32,105 nucleotides of DNA from Ferruginibacter sp. (GTDB lineage: Bacteria; Bacteroidota; Bacteroidia; Chitinophagales; Chitinophagaceae), in contig JAOQAK010000066.1 in the NCBI GenBank assembly GCA_025963635.1, positions 1 through 32,105 of the forward strand. The letters run 5' to 3'. This document shows positions 1-7,371 of the stretch, in pieces. The notes under the pieces were generated by a model that worked only from the letters and a program-made list of their open reading frames with translations, searched no databases and was not told where the DNA came from. Both the position numbers and the translations under genes were made by a program. Numbering within the stretch: the first letter of the stretch is position 1; each line of letters opens with the position of its first letter.

Positions 1-771
1 ACGGATATATTCCAACCCATCGGCCAATGTATACGCCAGTTCAATATCGGCGGTAGCGCCTGCTTCCTGCATGTGATATCCCGAGATAGAAATGGAGTTG
101 AACTTCGGCATCTTCTGGCTGGTAAAATTGAAGATATCGCCAATGATCCGCATGGAGGGTGTAGGTGGATAGATATAAGTATTCCGCACCATAAATTCTT
201 TCAGGATATCATTCTGTATAGTGCCGCTTAATTTTTCCATGGGCACGCCCTGTTCTTCAGCGGCCACGATATAAAATGCCATGATGGGAATAACTGCTCC
301 GTTCATGGTCATACTCACCGACATCTTATCCAAAGGTATTTTATCAAACAACAGCTTCATGTCCAATATCGAATCGATGGCTACACCTGCCTTACCAACA
401 TCGCCGGTAACCCGGGGATGGTCTGAATCATAGCCACGGTGGGTTGCTAAATCAAAGGCTACAGACAATCCCTTTTGGCCGGCTGCAAGATTTCTCCTGT
501 AAAAGGCATTCGATTTTTCTGCGGTAGAAAAGCCTGCATATTGCCGGATGGTCCAGGGCTGCAGTACATACATAGAGGCATAAGGTCCGCGGAGATACGG
601 TGGTAGTCCGGCGCCAAAATCAAGGTGTTCGGCATGGGCAACATTTTCCTTTGTAAATATGGGTGGAATAGCGATTTTTTCAGCCGTTTCCCATAACGCT
701 TCCTGGTTTTCAACCGGTGGGTTTTCAACGGTTTGATCATTCAGTTTTATATCAGCGAAATCCGGTTTCAT
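1..771 (-). CDS. mutB: Methylmalonyl-CoA mutase large (B12-binding) subunit, N-terminal part
   Basis: The frame is open from an ATG at 771-769 to the window edge, giving 257 codons of the N-terminal region of a subunit that normally exceeds 700 residues. The catalytic subunit interconverts succinyl-CoA and (R)-methylmalonyl-CoA with adenosylcobalamin in the cytoplasm. Family-typical stretches seen are GPYASMYVLQPWTIRQYAGF, then GLSVAFDLATHRGYDSDHPR, then VSMTMNGAVIPIMAF, and near the edge GATADIELAYTLADGLEYIR, which belong to the acyl-CoA-binding TIM barrel. The cobalamin domain with its DxHxxG motif lies outside the window. The start is 11 bases after the mutA stop, so the two subunits are almost certainly co-transcribed. 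The identity is secure; only the missing C-terminus limits it. Confidence 0.95.
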   Translation of the reverse strand, partial: MKPDFADIKLNDQTVENPPVENQEALWETAEKIAIPPIFTKENVAHAEHLDFGAGLPPYLRGPYASMYVLQPWTIRQYAGFSTAEKSNAFYRRNLAAGQKGLSVAFDLATHRGYDSDHPRVTGDVGKAGVAIDSILDMKLLFDKIPLDKMSVSMTMNGAVIPIMAFYIVAAEEQGVPMEKLSGTIQNDILKEFMVRNTYIYPPTPSMRIIGDIFNFTSQKMPKFNSISISGYHMQEAGATADIELAYTLADGLEYIR

Positions 772-782
772 GGTTACTCCTT

Positions 783-2594
783 TTAATGTACAAATAGTTC
801 GTTCTGAAGTGCAGTGATAAACTCCACCACATTCGTTTTTTGATGAATGCAATCATCTACCCCGGCTTGTTTTAGGCTTTCTATGATGTCAGCAGGATAA
901 CCTGCGAGGATCAGCTTTTTATCCTTGTTCAATTGTTTGAAAGTTTCTGCAAATATTTTTCCACCGGTTTCATATTCTGCGTCGGATGAACATATCACCA
1001 CGATATCCGCATCACTTTTTGCACTTTCTTCAGCACCCTTTTCCGCTTCTTCAAAAAAGAACTGTCCAATGATTTCAAATGCAGCGGTACCAAAAAACTC
1101 GGCCGAAAACGCAGCGCGTGCATTGCGCGTGGCCTGGTTGCCAAAACATGCTAAATAAACTTTTGGTATTTTACCCATTTGCTCAAAATATTGTTGTGTT
1201 CTTTGCCGCAGCCATTCGAAGTTTTTTGTAGCTCTTTGTGAGTGCAAGAGCGGGAAGCCCGGATCCGCAGCAGGAGCAGCTGAAGCCTCTTTTAAACTTA
1301 TCTTCTCCTGTGCATTCACATATTTGTTCATACCCACGTACACTTTTTTCCTGGTGGCGATCTCCGCTTCTTTTTTTTGTTTTGATGCAGATATTTTTTG
1401 TTGGATCAATCCTTTTTTGAAAGATTCGATGTATCCGCCAGAGGCTTCCATCTCTTTATATAATCCCAGGATTTTTTCTGCTAAACCGGAAGTAATTGTT
1501 TCGATGTAATAGGCGCCGGCCGTAGGGTCTGATACTTTATCAAAGTAAGATTCTTCTTTGAGCAGGTTGGAGATATTCAGTGCTATCCTGTGGCTGAATT
1601 CATCCGGATTCTTATAAGTGCTGTCATGCGGATTGATCAATATCGCATCGCAACCTCCAAGGATGGCTGACATAGCTTCCGTAGTATTTCTCAACATGTT
1701 CACTGTTGGATCGTACAGGGATTTTGACCATGCTGAATTGGAACTCAGAATAGGTATATAAGGAACGGTGATATTGTAACGTTCCAATATTGCAGAAAGC
1801 ACCGGCCGGATTGCCCTGATCTTAGCCATTTCAAAAAAGTAATCACCGGTGATTGCCAAATGAAGAGCGATTTGCGGGATGATCTGTTCCCTTTCGAGTC
1901 CTTCTTTTTCCAGCATTTCAATGGTATCTGCGAGTTTGTTAAGGATGAAAGCGCATTCCTGCACAATTCCAGAACCTGCATTTACAAAGGCATGTGAACT
2001 TAGCATCAGTCCCCTGAAGTGTGCAGCCTGCGCAGTAATCTTCAATTGTTCTGCAAGTTCTTTATAACCAGGCTCCGCACCGGTTACAGACCATTCTTCC
2101 AACACATCCGATTGAACAAAGCCCCGGATATTGGCCAGGCTAATGCCCTGGGCGGTTACGAAAGAAAAATACCGCTGAAGCAGTTCCGGGGAGGGCTTGT
2201 GTAATTTAAATGCGATTTTAATCTTTGCAGGATGGATATCCTTTAGCAGTATGTCGAAATCGGTGTTGCCTGGATCGGGAATGTTAAGTAATATTCCTGT
2301 AACACCAAATTCCATCATCCGCAGAATGAATTGGTTTGCCGCCGGGTCGCCGCCAACTTCAACCTCCACATAATTCGTCCATTTTCTTTTGGCGCATGCT
2401 TTATTAGGAAAAAGGGAAAGGCCCTGCAGGTCTTCTGCTGTATAAAATGGCTGCACTGCAATTTCTTCGTCTGTTTTCCAAACCAATCTTCTGTCAAAAT
2501 CGGCGCCTTTTAAATCGGCAATGGCTGTTTCCTTCCAGGTTTTTTTACTAACCGGCTCAAATGCTGAAAACAGTTCCAGGTTATCGTCTGTCAT
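783..2594 (-). CDS. mutA: Methylmalonyl-CoA mutase small subunit
   Basis: A 603-residue protein with the mutase barrel (roughly residues 40-440) followed by a degenerate cobalamin-domain fold (roughly 475-600). Barrel signatures such as AAHFRGLMLSSHAFVNAG and PTAGAYYIETITSGLAEKIL are typical of the small subunit. The C-terminal part reads VYLACFGNQATRNARAAF where the large subunit carries the cobalamin-ligating DxHxxG motif, so it should not bind B12. This matches the known heterodimeric mutase in which only the large subunit is catalytic. It is transcribed just ahead of mutB (11-base gap). The ATG at 2594 begins MTDDNLELFSAFEPVSKKTW, a normal N-terminus for the family. The leader contains a long inverted repeat (2627-2691). 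Confidence 0.95.
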   Translation of the reverse strand: MTDDNLELFSAFEPVSKKTWKETAIADLKGADFDRRLVWKTDEEIAVQPFYTAEDLQGLSLFPNKACAKRKWTNYVEVEVGGDPAANQFILRMMEFGVTGILLNIPDPGNTDFDILLKDIHPAKIKIAFKLHKPSPELLQRYFSFVTAQGISLANIRGFVQSDVLEEWSVTGAEPGYKELAEQLKITAQAAHFRGLMLSSHAFVNAGSGIVQECAFILNKLADTIEMLEKEGLEREQIIPQIALHLAITGDYFFEMAKIRAIRPVLSAILERYNITVPYIPILSSNSAWSKSLYDPTVNMLRNTTEAMSAILGGCDAILINPHDSTYKNPDEFSHRIALNISNLLKEESYFDKVSDPTAGAYYIETITSGLAEKILGLYKEMEASGGYIESFKKGLIQQKISASKQKKEAEIATRKKVYVGMNKYVNAQEKISLKEASAAPAADPGFPLLHSQRATKNFEWLRQRTQQYFEQMGKIPKVYLACFGNQATRNARAAFSAEFFGTAAFEIIGQFFFEEAEKGAEESAKSDADIVVICSSDAEYETGGKIFAETFKQLNKDKKLILAGYPADIIESLKQAGVDDCIHQKTNVVEFITALQNELFVH

Positions 2595-2626
2595 CTTTGT
2601 TTTTTTTTATTTTTCTGCCAGGCACT

Positions 2627-2691
2627 TAACAGTTTAATTTCGAAGGCACATGTAATTTAAAACATTTCGCTGTGCTATGCTTAAACTGTTA
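2627..2691 (-). repeat. Inverted repeat in the mutA leader
   Basis: TAACAGTTTAA at 2627-2637 is perfectly complementary to TTAAACTGTTA at 2681-2691. Inside the 43-base interval GCACA (2646-2650) can also pair with TGTGC (2671-2675). The element ends about 30 bases upstream of the mutA start, so a transcript starting further upstream would fold here. No cobalamin-riboswitch motifs were recognised around it. A role as an operator or leader structure is inference. Confidence 0.45.
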
Positions 2692-2802
2692 TACTATGCT
2701 CATTAAAGAAGTAAAGACTGGCTCCAAAACGTGCGTGCGCATCTCTTTCCAATTCTTCCCTGGAGGCTAGAGGCGTCACATTTATTAGCGCTTTTGGTAG
2801 GC

Positions 2803-2833
2803 TGATATTCCTTTTTAATTGCAAGGAATATCA
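2803..2833 (-). repeat. Hairpin downstream of mce
   Basis: An 11-bp perfect stem, TGATATTCCTT at 2803-2813 with AAGGAATATCA at 2823-2833, encloses a 9-base loop. It lies 22 bases past the mce stop on the minus strand. No U-run follows the stem in that direction, so it is only a weak candidate for a transcription terminator; 3'-end stabilisation of mce mRNA is another possibility. Confidence 0.5.
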
Positions 2834-2855
2834 ACACCAATATATTTTTTGGATT

Positions 2856-3269
2856 TTAATTGACATTTTTGTTTTCACACAATTCTGTTAATACACCAAA
2901 TGTTGATTTGGGATGAAGGAAGGCGATATCGAGTCCTTCGGCCCCTTTCCTGGGGGTATGATCGATCAATTGAATGGATTTTGATGCAGCATCGGACAAC
3001 TGCGCCTCGATATCGTTTACAGCAAAAGCAATGTGATGAATACCCTCTCCCTTTTTTTCTATGAATTTTCCGACAGGGCCCTCGGGGGAAGTACTTTCGA
3101 GTAATTCAATTTTGGTTTGCCCTATTTTGAAGAATGCAGTTTTAACTTGCTGCTCGGATACTTCTTCAATTGAATAACAGGTTAGTCCCAATACTTCTTC
3201 ATAATACTTTATGGCCGCAGTAAGATCCTTCACTGCTATGCCAATATGTTCAATGTAATTTAACTGCAT
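2856..3269 (-). CDS. mce: Methylmalonyl-CoA epimerase
   Basis: A 137-residue single VOC/glyoxalase-fold protein that interconverts (R)- and (S)-methylmalonyl-CoA, the step next to the mutase. Two beta-alpha-beta-beta-beta halves are visible, beginning YIEHIGIAVKDLTAAIKYYE (residues 5-24) and GEGIHHIAFAVNDIEAQL (near 74-91). Likely metal ligands are H8, one of H78/H79 and E129 in the C-terminal LTELCE. Length is typical of the family. It is upstream of mutA on the same strand, with a 261-base interval holding a hairpin, so co-transcription with mutAB is plausible but not shown. The functional link with mutAB and meaB makes the call firm. Confidence 0.93.
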   Translation of the reverse strand: MQLNYIEHIGIAVKDLTAAIKYYEEVLGLTCYSIEEVSEQQVKTAFFKIGQTKIELLESTSPEGPVGKFIEKKGEGIHHIAFAVNDIEAQLSDAASKSIQLIDHTPRKGAEGLDIAFLHPKSTFGVLTELCENKNVN

Positions 3270-3311
3270 GGTTTGATTGTTTATTTTTCTTCAAAATTGA
3301 ATCTCATAAAT

Positions 3312-3509
3312 TTAGCGATGATTCAACGTTAAACGCCGGGAGACATTACCGATTGGCAAAAAAATGTCGCAAGCATTTGAGCTTACAAGCACAGAACCTA
3401 TCATTAAAGCAATGACTGACTTACTTATTTTGAGTGGATGTTCTACTGCGATCGTCGCGTACATAGGAATGAAGGTAATAGCGGCTAAGATTAATAAGGA
3501 GGCTTGCAT
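3312..3509 (-). pseudogene. Relic of the N-terminus of an NhaD-type Na+/H+ antiporter
   Basis: A 65-codon frame reads MQASLLILAAITFIPMYATI and then AVEHPLKISKSVIALMIGSV. The pattern of a first membrane helix followed by a charged EHPLKI(S/N)K turn and a second helix is characteristic of the start of NhaD antiporters of Bacteroidota, which normally run to about 450 residues. Here the similarity ends after about 42 residues and an unrelated tail, SNACDIFLPIGNVSRRLTLN, leads to a stop. No further antiporter sequence is seen in the 42 bases before mce. I read it as a decayed gene end left by a deletion. A small two-helix membrane protein cannot be excluded. Confidence 0.5.
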
Positions 3510-3799
3510 TATGAATTGGATTTGAGTTGATAACCCACAAAAAAAATCAACGTTGATTTTTTTTAGCTGGCAATGCTATTACAAATTTTTAGCGGCGGTA
3601 TGATACTTTATATCCGGTCAGGTGTTATTTAGCAATCTGTAGTATTTCTATAGCTCTTCGTCTGTTTATGATAGTATAAATTTGGAGAATAAACCGTCCT
3701 ATCTTACATTCAGACTTTCTTTTTGAGAGCATAAAATTAGTAGCCGATTACTGGCCAGAGTATGACATGTATCAGAAAATGGCATAATTATAATCATAG

Positions 3800-4798
3800 A
3801 TGAAACAAATTTTTGTAAATAAGAGGCACTCACCCGAAGAGTACGTGCAGGGGATTTTAAACAGCGACCGCGTGATGCTTGGCAAAGCCATTACCCTTGT
3901 AGAAAGCAGGCTGAATTCCGATAATGAACTGGCCGAACAGGTATTGGGAAAGCTATTGCCCCACACCGGAAATTCTGTACGGATCGGGATAACAGGAGTG
4001 CCCGGCGCAGGGAAGAGTACATTCATTGAAAATTTCGGTCAGCAGCTCACTTCATCGGGAAAAAGAGTTGCAGTGTTGACCATCGATCCCAGCAGCAAGA
4101 AAACAAAAGGAAGTATTTTGGGCGATAAAACAAGAATGGAAGCGCTTGCCACTGATCCGAATGCTTTTGTACGGCCATCCCCTTCAGGAACTACTTTAGG
4201 CGGTGTTCATTCCCGCACAAGAGAAACCATGTTGCTGTGTGAAGCAAGCGGCTTTGATGTTATTATTATTGAAACAGTGGGGGTGGGTCAAAGTGAAACC
4301 AGTGTAAAGGGGATCGTTGATTTTTTGCTTTTACTGATGTTATCCGGTGCGGGCGATGAACTGCAGGGCATTAAAAGAGGTATTATGGAAGTGGCCGATC
4401 TTATTGCGATCAACAAGGCAGACGGAGAAAATATAAAAGCCAGCCAGGTAGCGCTGCGGCAGCTTCAGAATGCATTGCATATGTTTCCGCCCAATGAAAA
4501 CGGCTGGTATCCTAAAGTGGTTACCTGCTCTGCCATGCACAACACCGGGATAAAAGAAATATGGGATATAATAAATGAGCACCGGGTGAACATGATGGCC
4601 AATGGCTACTTTACCATTAACCGGCGGCAGCAAAACCTGCAGTGGATGCATGATGTTATCCGGGATCACCTACAGAATAGTTTTTACACTAACGAACTGG
4701 TAAAGGATAGCCTGAAAGCGCTCGAAAAAGAAGTGGAGACCGAAAGGGTGCCGGCTATTGTGGCTGCCAAAAAATTGCTTGCACTTTTTAGATCATAA
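3800..4798 (+). CDS. meaB: Methylmalonyl-CoA mutase-associated GTPase MeaB
   Basis: A 332-residue SIMIBI-class G protein that loads and protects the adenosylcobalamin cofactor of methylmalonyl-CoA mutase. The P-loop is GVPGAGKST at residues 66-74. DPSSKKTKGSILGDKTRM is the family's switch region, IIETVGVGQSE gives the Walker-B/switch II segment, and NKAD at 205-208 is the guanine-specificity motif. Helical N-terminal and C-terminal extensions and total length fit MeaB. It is divergent from mce-mutAB, about 530 bases away. TAAATTTG at 3675-3682 matches the Bacteroidota -7 consensus TAnnTTTG, but I see no convincing -33 partner. Confidence 0.95.
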   Translation: MKQIFVNKRHSPEEYVQGILNSDRVMLGKAITLVESRLNSDNELAEQVLGKLLPHTGNSVRIGITGVPGAGKSTFIENFGQQLTSSGKRVAVLTIDPSSKKTKGSILGDKTRMEALATDPNAFVRPSPSGTTLGGVHSRTRETMLLCEASGFDVIIIETVGVGQSETSVKGIVDFLLLLMLSGAGDELQGIKRGIMEVADLIAINKADGENIKASQVALRQLQNALHMFPPNENGWYPKVVTCSAMHNTGIKEIWDIINEHRVNMMANGYFTINRRQQNLQWMHDVIRDHLQNSFYTNELVKDSLKALEKEVETERVPAIVAAKKLLALFRS

Positions 4799-5013
4799 AA
4801 CGGTCGGCACGGCACATCAGACGGTTTTATGACCTAAAAAGGTGATAATTAACAATAGCTTCCCCGTTAATTGTATCCTTCATAGTTACCCGCTTGTAAA
4901 TTAGTCAATGCATTCCGTTGATTTTTATACCTGATAGGCTGCTAATCTTCTGTATAAAAAGTAACCTTTAACGCGGCAAACCGGTCTGACGTTCCGTGCC
5001 GACCGGTTTGCCG
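4799..5013. repeat. Long-range inverted repeat with internal 13-bp hairpin
   Basis: CGGTCGGCACGG at 4801-4812 is perfectly complementary to CCGTGCCGACCG at 4994-5005, and the similarity continues inward imperfectly (ATCAGACGGTTT against AAACCGGTCTGA), giving ~30-base arms 150 bases apart. The right arm also forms its own 13-bp perfect stem, CGGCAAACCGGTC (4974-4986) with GACCGGTTTGCCG (5001-5013), around a 14-base loop. The two pairings are mutually exclusive. No long U-run follows. It fills most of the gap between meaB and ndh and contains no evident gene. It could be a MITE-like remnant, a bidirectional termination structure, or a structured leader of ndh. Confidence 0.6.
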
Positions 5014-5091
5014 GATTAGTGGCATGGTTTTATTTATACTATATAACTTTTTATCCTTAGCAATGTTAAGCAGATAATAAACATAAAACTT

Positions 5092-6357
5092 ATGACGAAA
5101 ATTATAATCATCGGCGGCGGGTTTGCAGGTATCAACCTTGCTGAAAAGCTTGGAAATAAAGAAGGATTATCTGTTACGCTGGTAGATAGAAACAATTATA
5201 ATTTTTTCCCACCGCTGTTGTACCAGGTGGCTACTGGTTACCTGGAAGCATCCAATATCAGCTATCCTTTTCGTAAGCTGTTGCGTAAGATGAAGAATAT
5301 CAGTTTCCGGCAAGGGGAGTTTGAACGCGTCATCCCTGCCGAAAATAAAATTGTGCTCTCCACCGGGGAACTGCAATACGATTGCCTGGTTTTCGCCACC
5401 GGTGCCGAAACCAACTATTTTGGGATGGAGAATGTAAAGCAGCATGCCAAACCAATGAAAACGATCAATGATGCACTGGAACTGCGGAACCATTTTTTTC
5501 AGCAACTGGAAAAAGCTACCCTTGTTGAAGATGACCAGGCAAGAAATAAGCTGTTAACAGTTGTAATTGCCGGCGGTGGCCCAACGGGAGTGGAAGTATC
5601 GGGCATGTTGGCCGAAATGAAGAAGTATGTCATACCAAAAGATTATCCTGAACTCACCGGGCATGGTTATGAATCGCATATTTACCTGGTAGACGGAGGA
5701 ACTAAGGTATTGGCCCCGATGAGTGAAAAGTCGCAGGAAGAGACTTACAAGGATCTCACTGAAATGGGAGTGGAAATAAAATTCAACATGCAGGTTAAGG
5801 ATTATATCAATGACACTGTTTATTTTGCAAACGGAGAAACCATTCAAACGGAAACGCTGGTATGGGCGGCCGGGGTTACGGCCTCCGTTTTTGAAGGAAT
5901 TCCCGCCAAAAGTTACGGCCGTGGAAGAAGGTTGCTTGTAAATGAATACAACCAGGTACAGGATCTGCCCAATGTTTACGCAATTGGCGATACCTGTCTC
6001 CAGCTAACTGATAAAAATTTCCCTGAAGGGCATCCGCAGGTAGCGCAGGTAGCCATGCAACAGGGCAAAAACCTCGCCCGCAATTTTGTTGCGATGGGAA
6101 AAGGCGATCCCCTGAAACCCTTTGCTTATGCAGATAAAGGCTCCCTGGCAATTATTGGCAGAAACAAAGCAGTAGCGGATTTACCCAAACCGAACATTCA
6201 TTTAGGCGGTTTTATTGCCTGGGTGATCTGGGTATTTGTTCACATTGCTTCCCTTATCAACTATCGTAACCGGCTCAGAACCATGTACAACTGGACGGGA
6301 GCTTATTTCACCAGGGACCAGTCACTCCGGATGATTATCCGGCCTTCGAAGAAATAA
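5092..6357 (+). CDS. ndh: Type II NADH dehydrogenase (NDH-2)
   Basis: A 421-residue flavoprotein that oxidises NADH and reduces quinone at the membrane without pumping protons. The FAD-binding Rossmann motif is GGGFAGINLAEKL (from residue 8) and the NAD(H)-binding one is AGGGPTGVEVSG (from 160). ETLVWAAGVTAS and NVYAIGDTCL are the usual later motifs, the latter contacting FAD. The C-terminal GFIAWVIWVFVHIASLINYR is a hydrophobic membrane-anchoring segment, typical of the family. It appears monocistronic, with an inverted-repeat region before it and 265 bases after it. Other pyridine nucleotide-disulphide oxidoreductases are less likely because no redox-active CxxxxC is seen. Confidence 0.93.
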   Translation: MTKIIIIGGGFAGINLAEKLGNKEGLSVTLVDRNNYNFFPPLLYQVATGYLEASNISYPFRKLLRKMKNISFRQGEFERVIPAENKIVLSTGELQYDCLVFATGAETNYFGMENVKQHAKPMKTINDALELRNHFFQQLEKATLVEDDQARNKLLTVVIAGGGPTGVEVSGMLAEMKKYVIPKDYPELTGHGYESHIYLVDGGTKVLAPMSEKSQEETYKDLTEMGVEIKFNMQVKDYINDTVYFANGETIQTETLVWAAGVTASVFEGIPAKSYGRGRRLLVNEYNQVQDLPNVYAIGDTCLQLTDKNFPEGHPQVAQVAMQQGKNLARNFVAMGKGDPLKPFAYADKGSLAIIGRNKAVADLPKPNIHLGGFIAWVIWVFVHIASLINYRNRLRTMYNWTGAYFTRDQSLRMIIRPSKK

Positions 6358-6622
6358 GCGGGGATGTTGTAATTACTTTAGTAGTTATAAATTACACCTG
6401 CCACAGTTCTGCCCGTGTGGCATTGCTAACACTAAACTCCGCCGTGTGGTATAGAAACTTTTAACCCATACCAGGACTTCCACTCACATCGTGATATTTA
6501 TTTCCACATCATGCAGCAAAAACTACACTGATAATCCCTTATCCATTACTGGACATATTTTTTCAGGTTTATTGTATTTGGATTAATCATGTTATAATTG
6601 CAATAATAAACGTGTCAAAACG

Positions 6623-6859
6623 ATGGTGACAATCCGATGTTTGCTATTGCTCTTGTTACTATTTTTTGGTTGTTATTTCAACGCAAACGGCCAAAATAAT
6701 CCATATAATTTTTCCAAGGTCGACATAGAGAGTGGCTTATCTCACAACCAGGTAAATGCAATTTACAGGGATGATGTTGGCTTTGTGTGGTTTGGAACCA
6801 ACTCTGGTCTTAACCGGTTTGATGGATACAATTTTAAAATTTCCGGGAGCCATGGCTGA
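6623..6859 (+). pseudogene. Truncated N-terminus of a hybrid two-component sensor (HTCS)
   Basis: Seventy-eight codons begin with a signal peptide (MVTIRCLLLLLLLFFGCYFN...) followed by the first periplasmic propeller blade, GLSHNQVNAIYRDDVGFVWF and GTNSGLNRFDGYNFK, which is the Reg_prop signature found at the start of HTCS regulators of polysaccharide utilisation loci. Such proteins normally exceed 1300 residues and carry propeller, histidine kinase, receiver and AraC-type DNA-binding parts. Here the match stops near residue 74 and a stop codon follows at 6857-6859. The next bases encode a different protein in another frame (SusD C-terminus), so a deletion joined the two. The fragment cannot signal. 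Confidence 0.85.
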
Positions 6860-7256
6860 TCTTAAAACCGTGAGAGACAGGGCCTGGGGTGGAGCTGGTT
6901 TAGCACCTGCAATTATGAAAGACAGTGCGAATTATGATGGTACCCGGGGTGCCCCGATCACCGATCCTTTACAAATGGTATTTAGCGAGTACAGGCATGA
7001 GCTAAGTGGTGAATACTCTGTTTTTTATAATCTTTGCAGGGCTGGTACGGATGTGGCAATAGCCTTTATCAAAAAGGCGAATGGTACGGTAGACGCCAGC
7101 TACGAGCCTGTTCCCAATCCGGCACCAGGCCCAACGCATGATGGTCAAAAACATGGTTTGTACAATACCTCTTTTACCGCAGATAAAGCGCTTTTGCCAA
7201 TACCACAAGGAGCAATTTCCCTTAATCCAAACCTAAAACAAAATCCAGGATATTAA
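6852..7256 (+). pseudogene. C-terminal remnant of a SusD/RagB-family nutrient-binding protein
   Basis: From ADLKTVRDRAWGGAG onward the frame reads like the end of a SusD-family outer membrane lipoprotein. The middle MVFSEYRHELSGEYSVFYNL matches the conserved 'ER..EL..E..R..DL' region, and the terminus PIPQGAISLNPNLKQNPGY is the family's standard ending. Only about 135 of the usual 500-600 residues remain; no signal peptide or lipobox is present. The open frame extends upstream to about 6756 only by running through the sensor fragment out of frame. The junction lies near 6838-6852. Complete SusD works with the SusC transporter, which is absent here. A terminator follows directly. Confidence 0.85.
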
Positions 7257-7271
7257 ATATATATCATAATG

Positions 7272-7307
7272 GAAAAGGGCTTTCTCCAAAAGAGAAGCCT
7301 TTTTTTA
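7272..7307 (+). terminator. Rho-independent terminator after the SusD remnant
   Basis: AAAAGGGCTTTCTC and GAGAAGCCTTTTTTT pair around an AAAA-containing loop, with one bulge, and the 3' arm runs into seven T residues. It starts 16 bases after the SusD stop and is the ancestral end of a susCD transcript, suggesting that the downstream enzymes had their own promoter. Confidence 0.8.
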
Positions 7308-7371
7308 TTGCAGTCATTTTCAGCTTAATTTTACAGCTTATCTTATTACAGATTATTACAGAAAATCTAGT

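Noticed and set aside
2595..2855. Possible cobalamin riboswitch before the B12-dependent mutase
   Set aside because: No B12-box-like sequence or characteristic multi-stem order could be recognised; only the simple inverted repeat is supported.
3675..3682. TAAATTTG as a meaB promoter -7 element
   Set aside because: It fits TAnnTTTG, but no TTTG/TTG partner sits about 19 bases upstream, so it is mentioned only as a hint under meaB.
6368..6396. Possible terminator after ndh
   Set aside because: Only a 7-bp A/T-rich stem (TGTAATT / AATTACA) with a long loop and no T-run; too weak to call.
6756..6851. Upstream extension of the SusD-frame open reading frame
   Set aside because: It runs through the sensor fragment in the wrong frame; its translation has no SusD character before the junction near 6838-6852.
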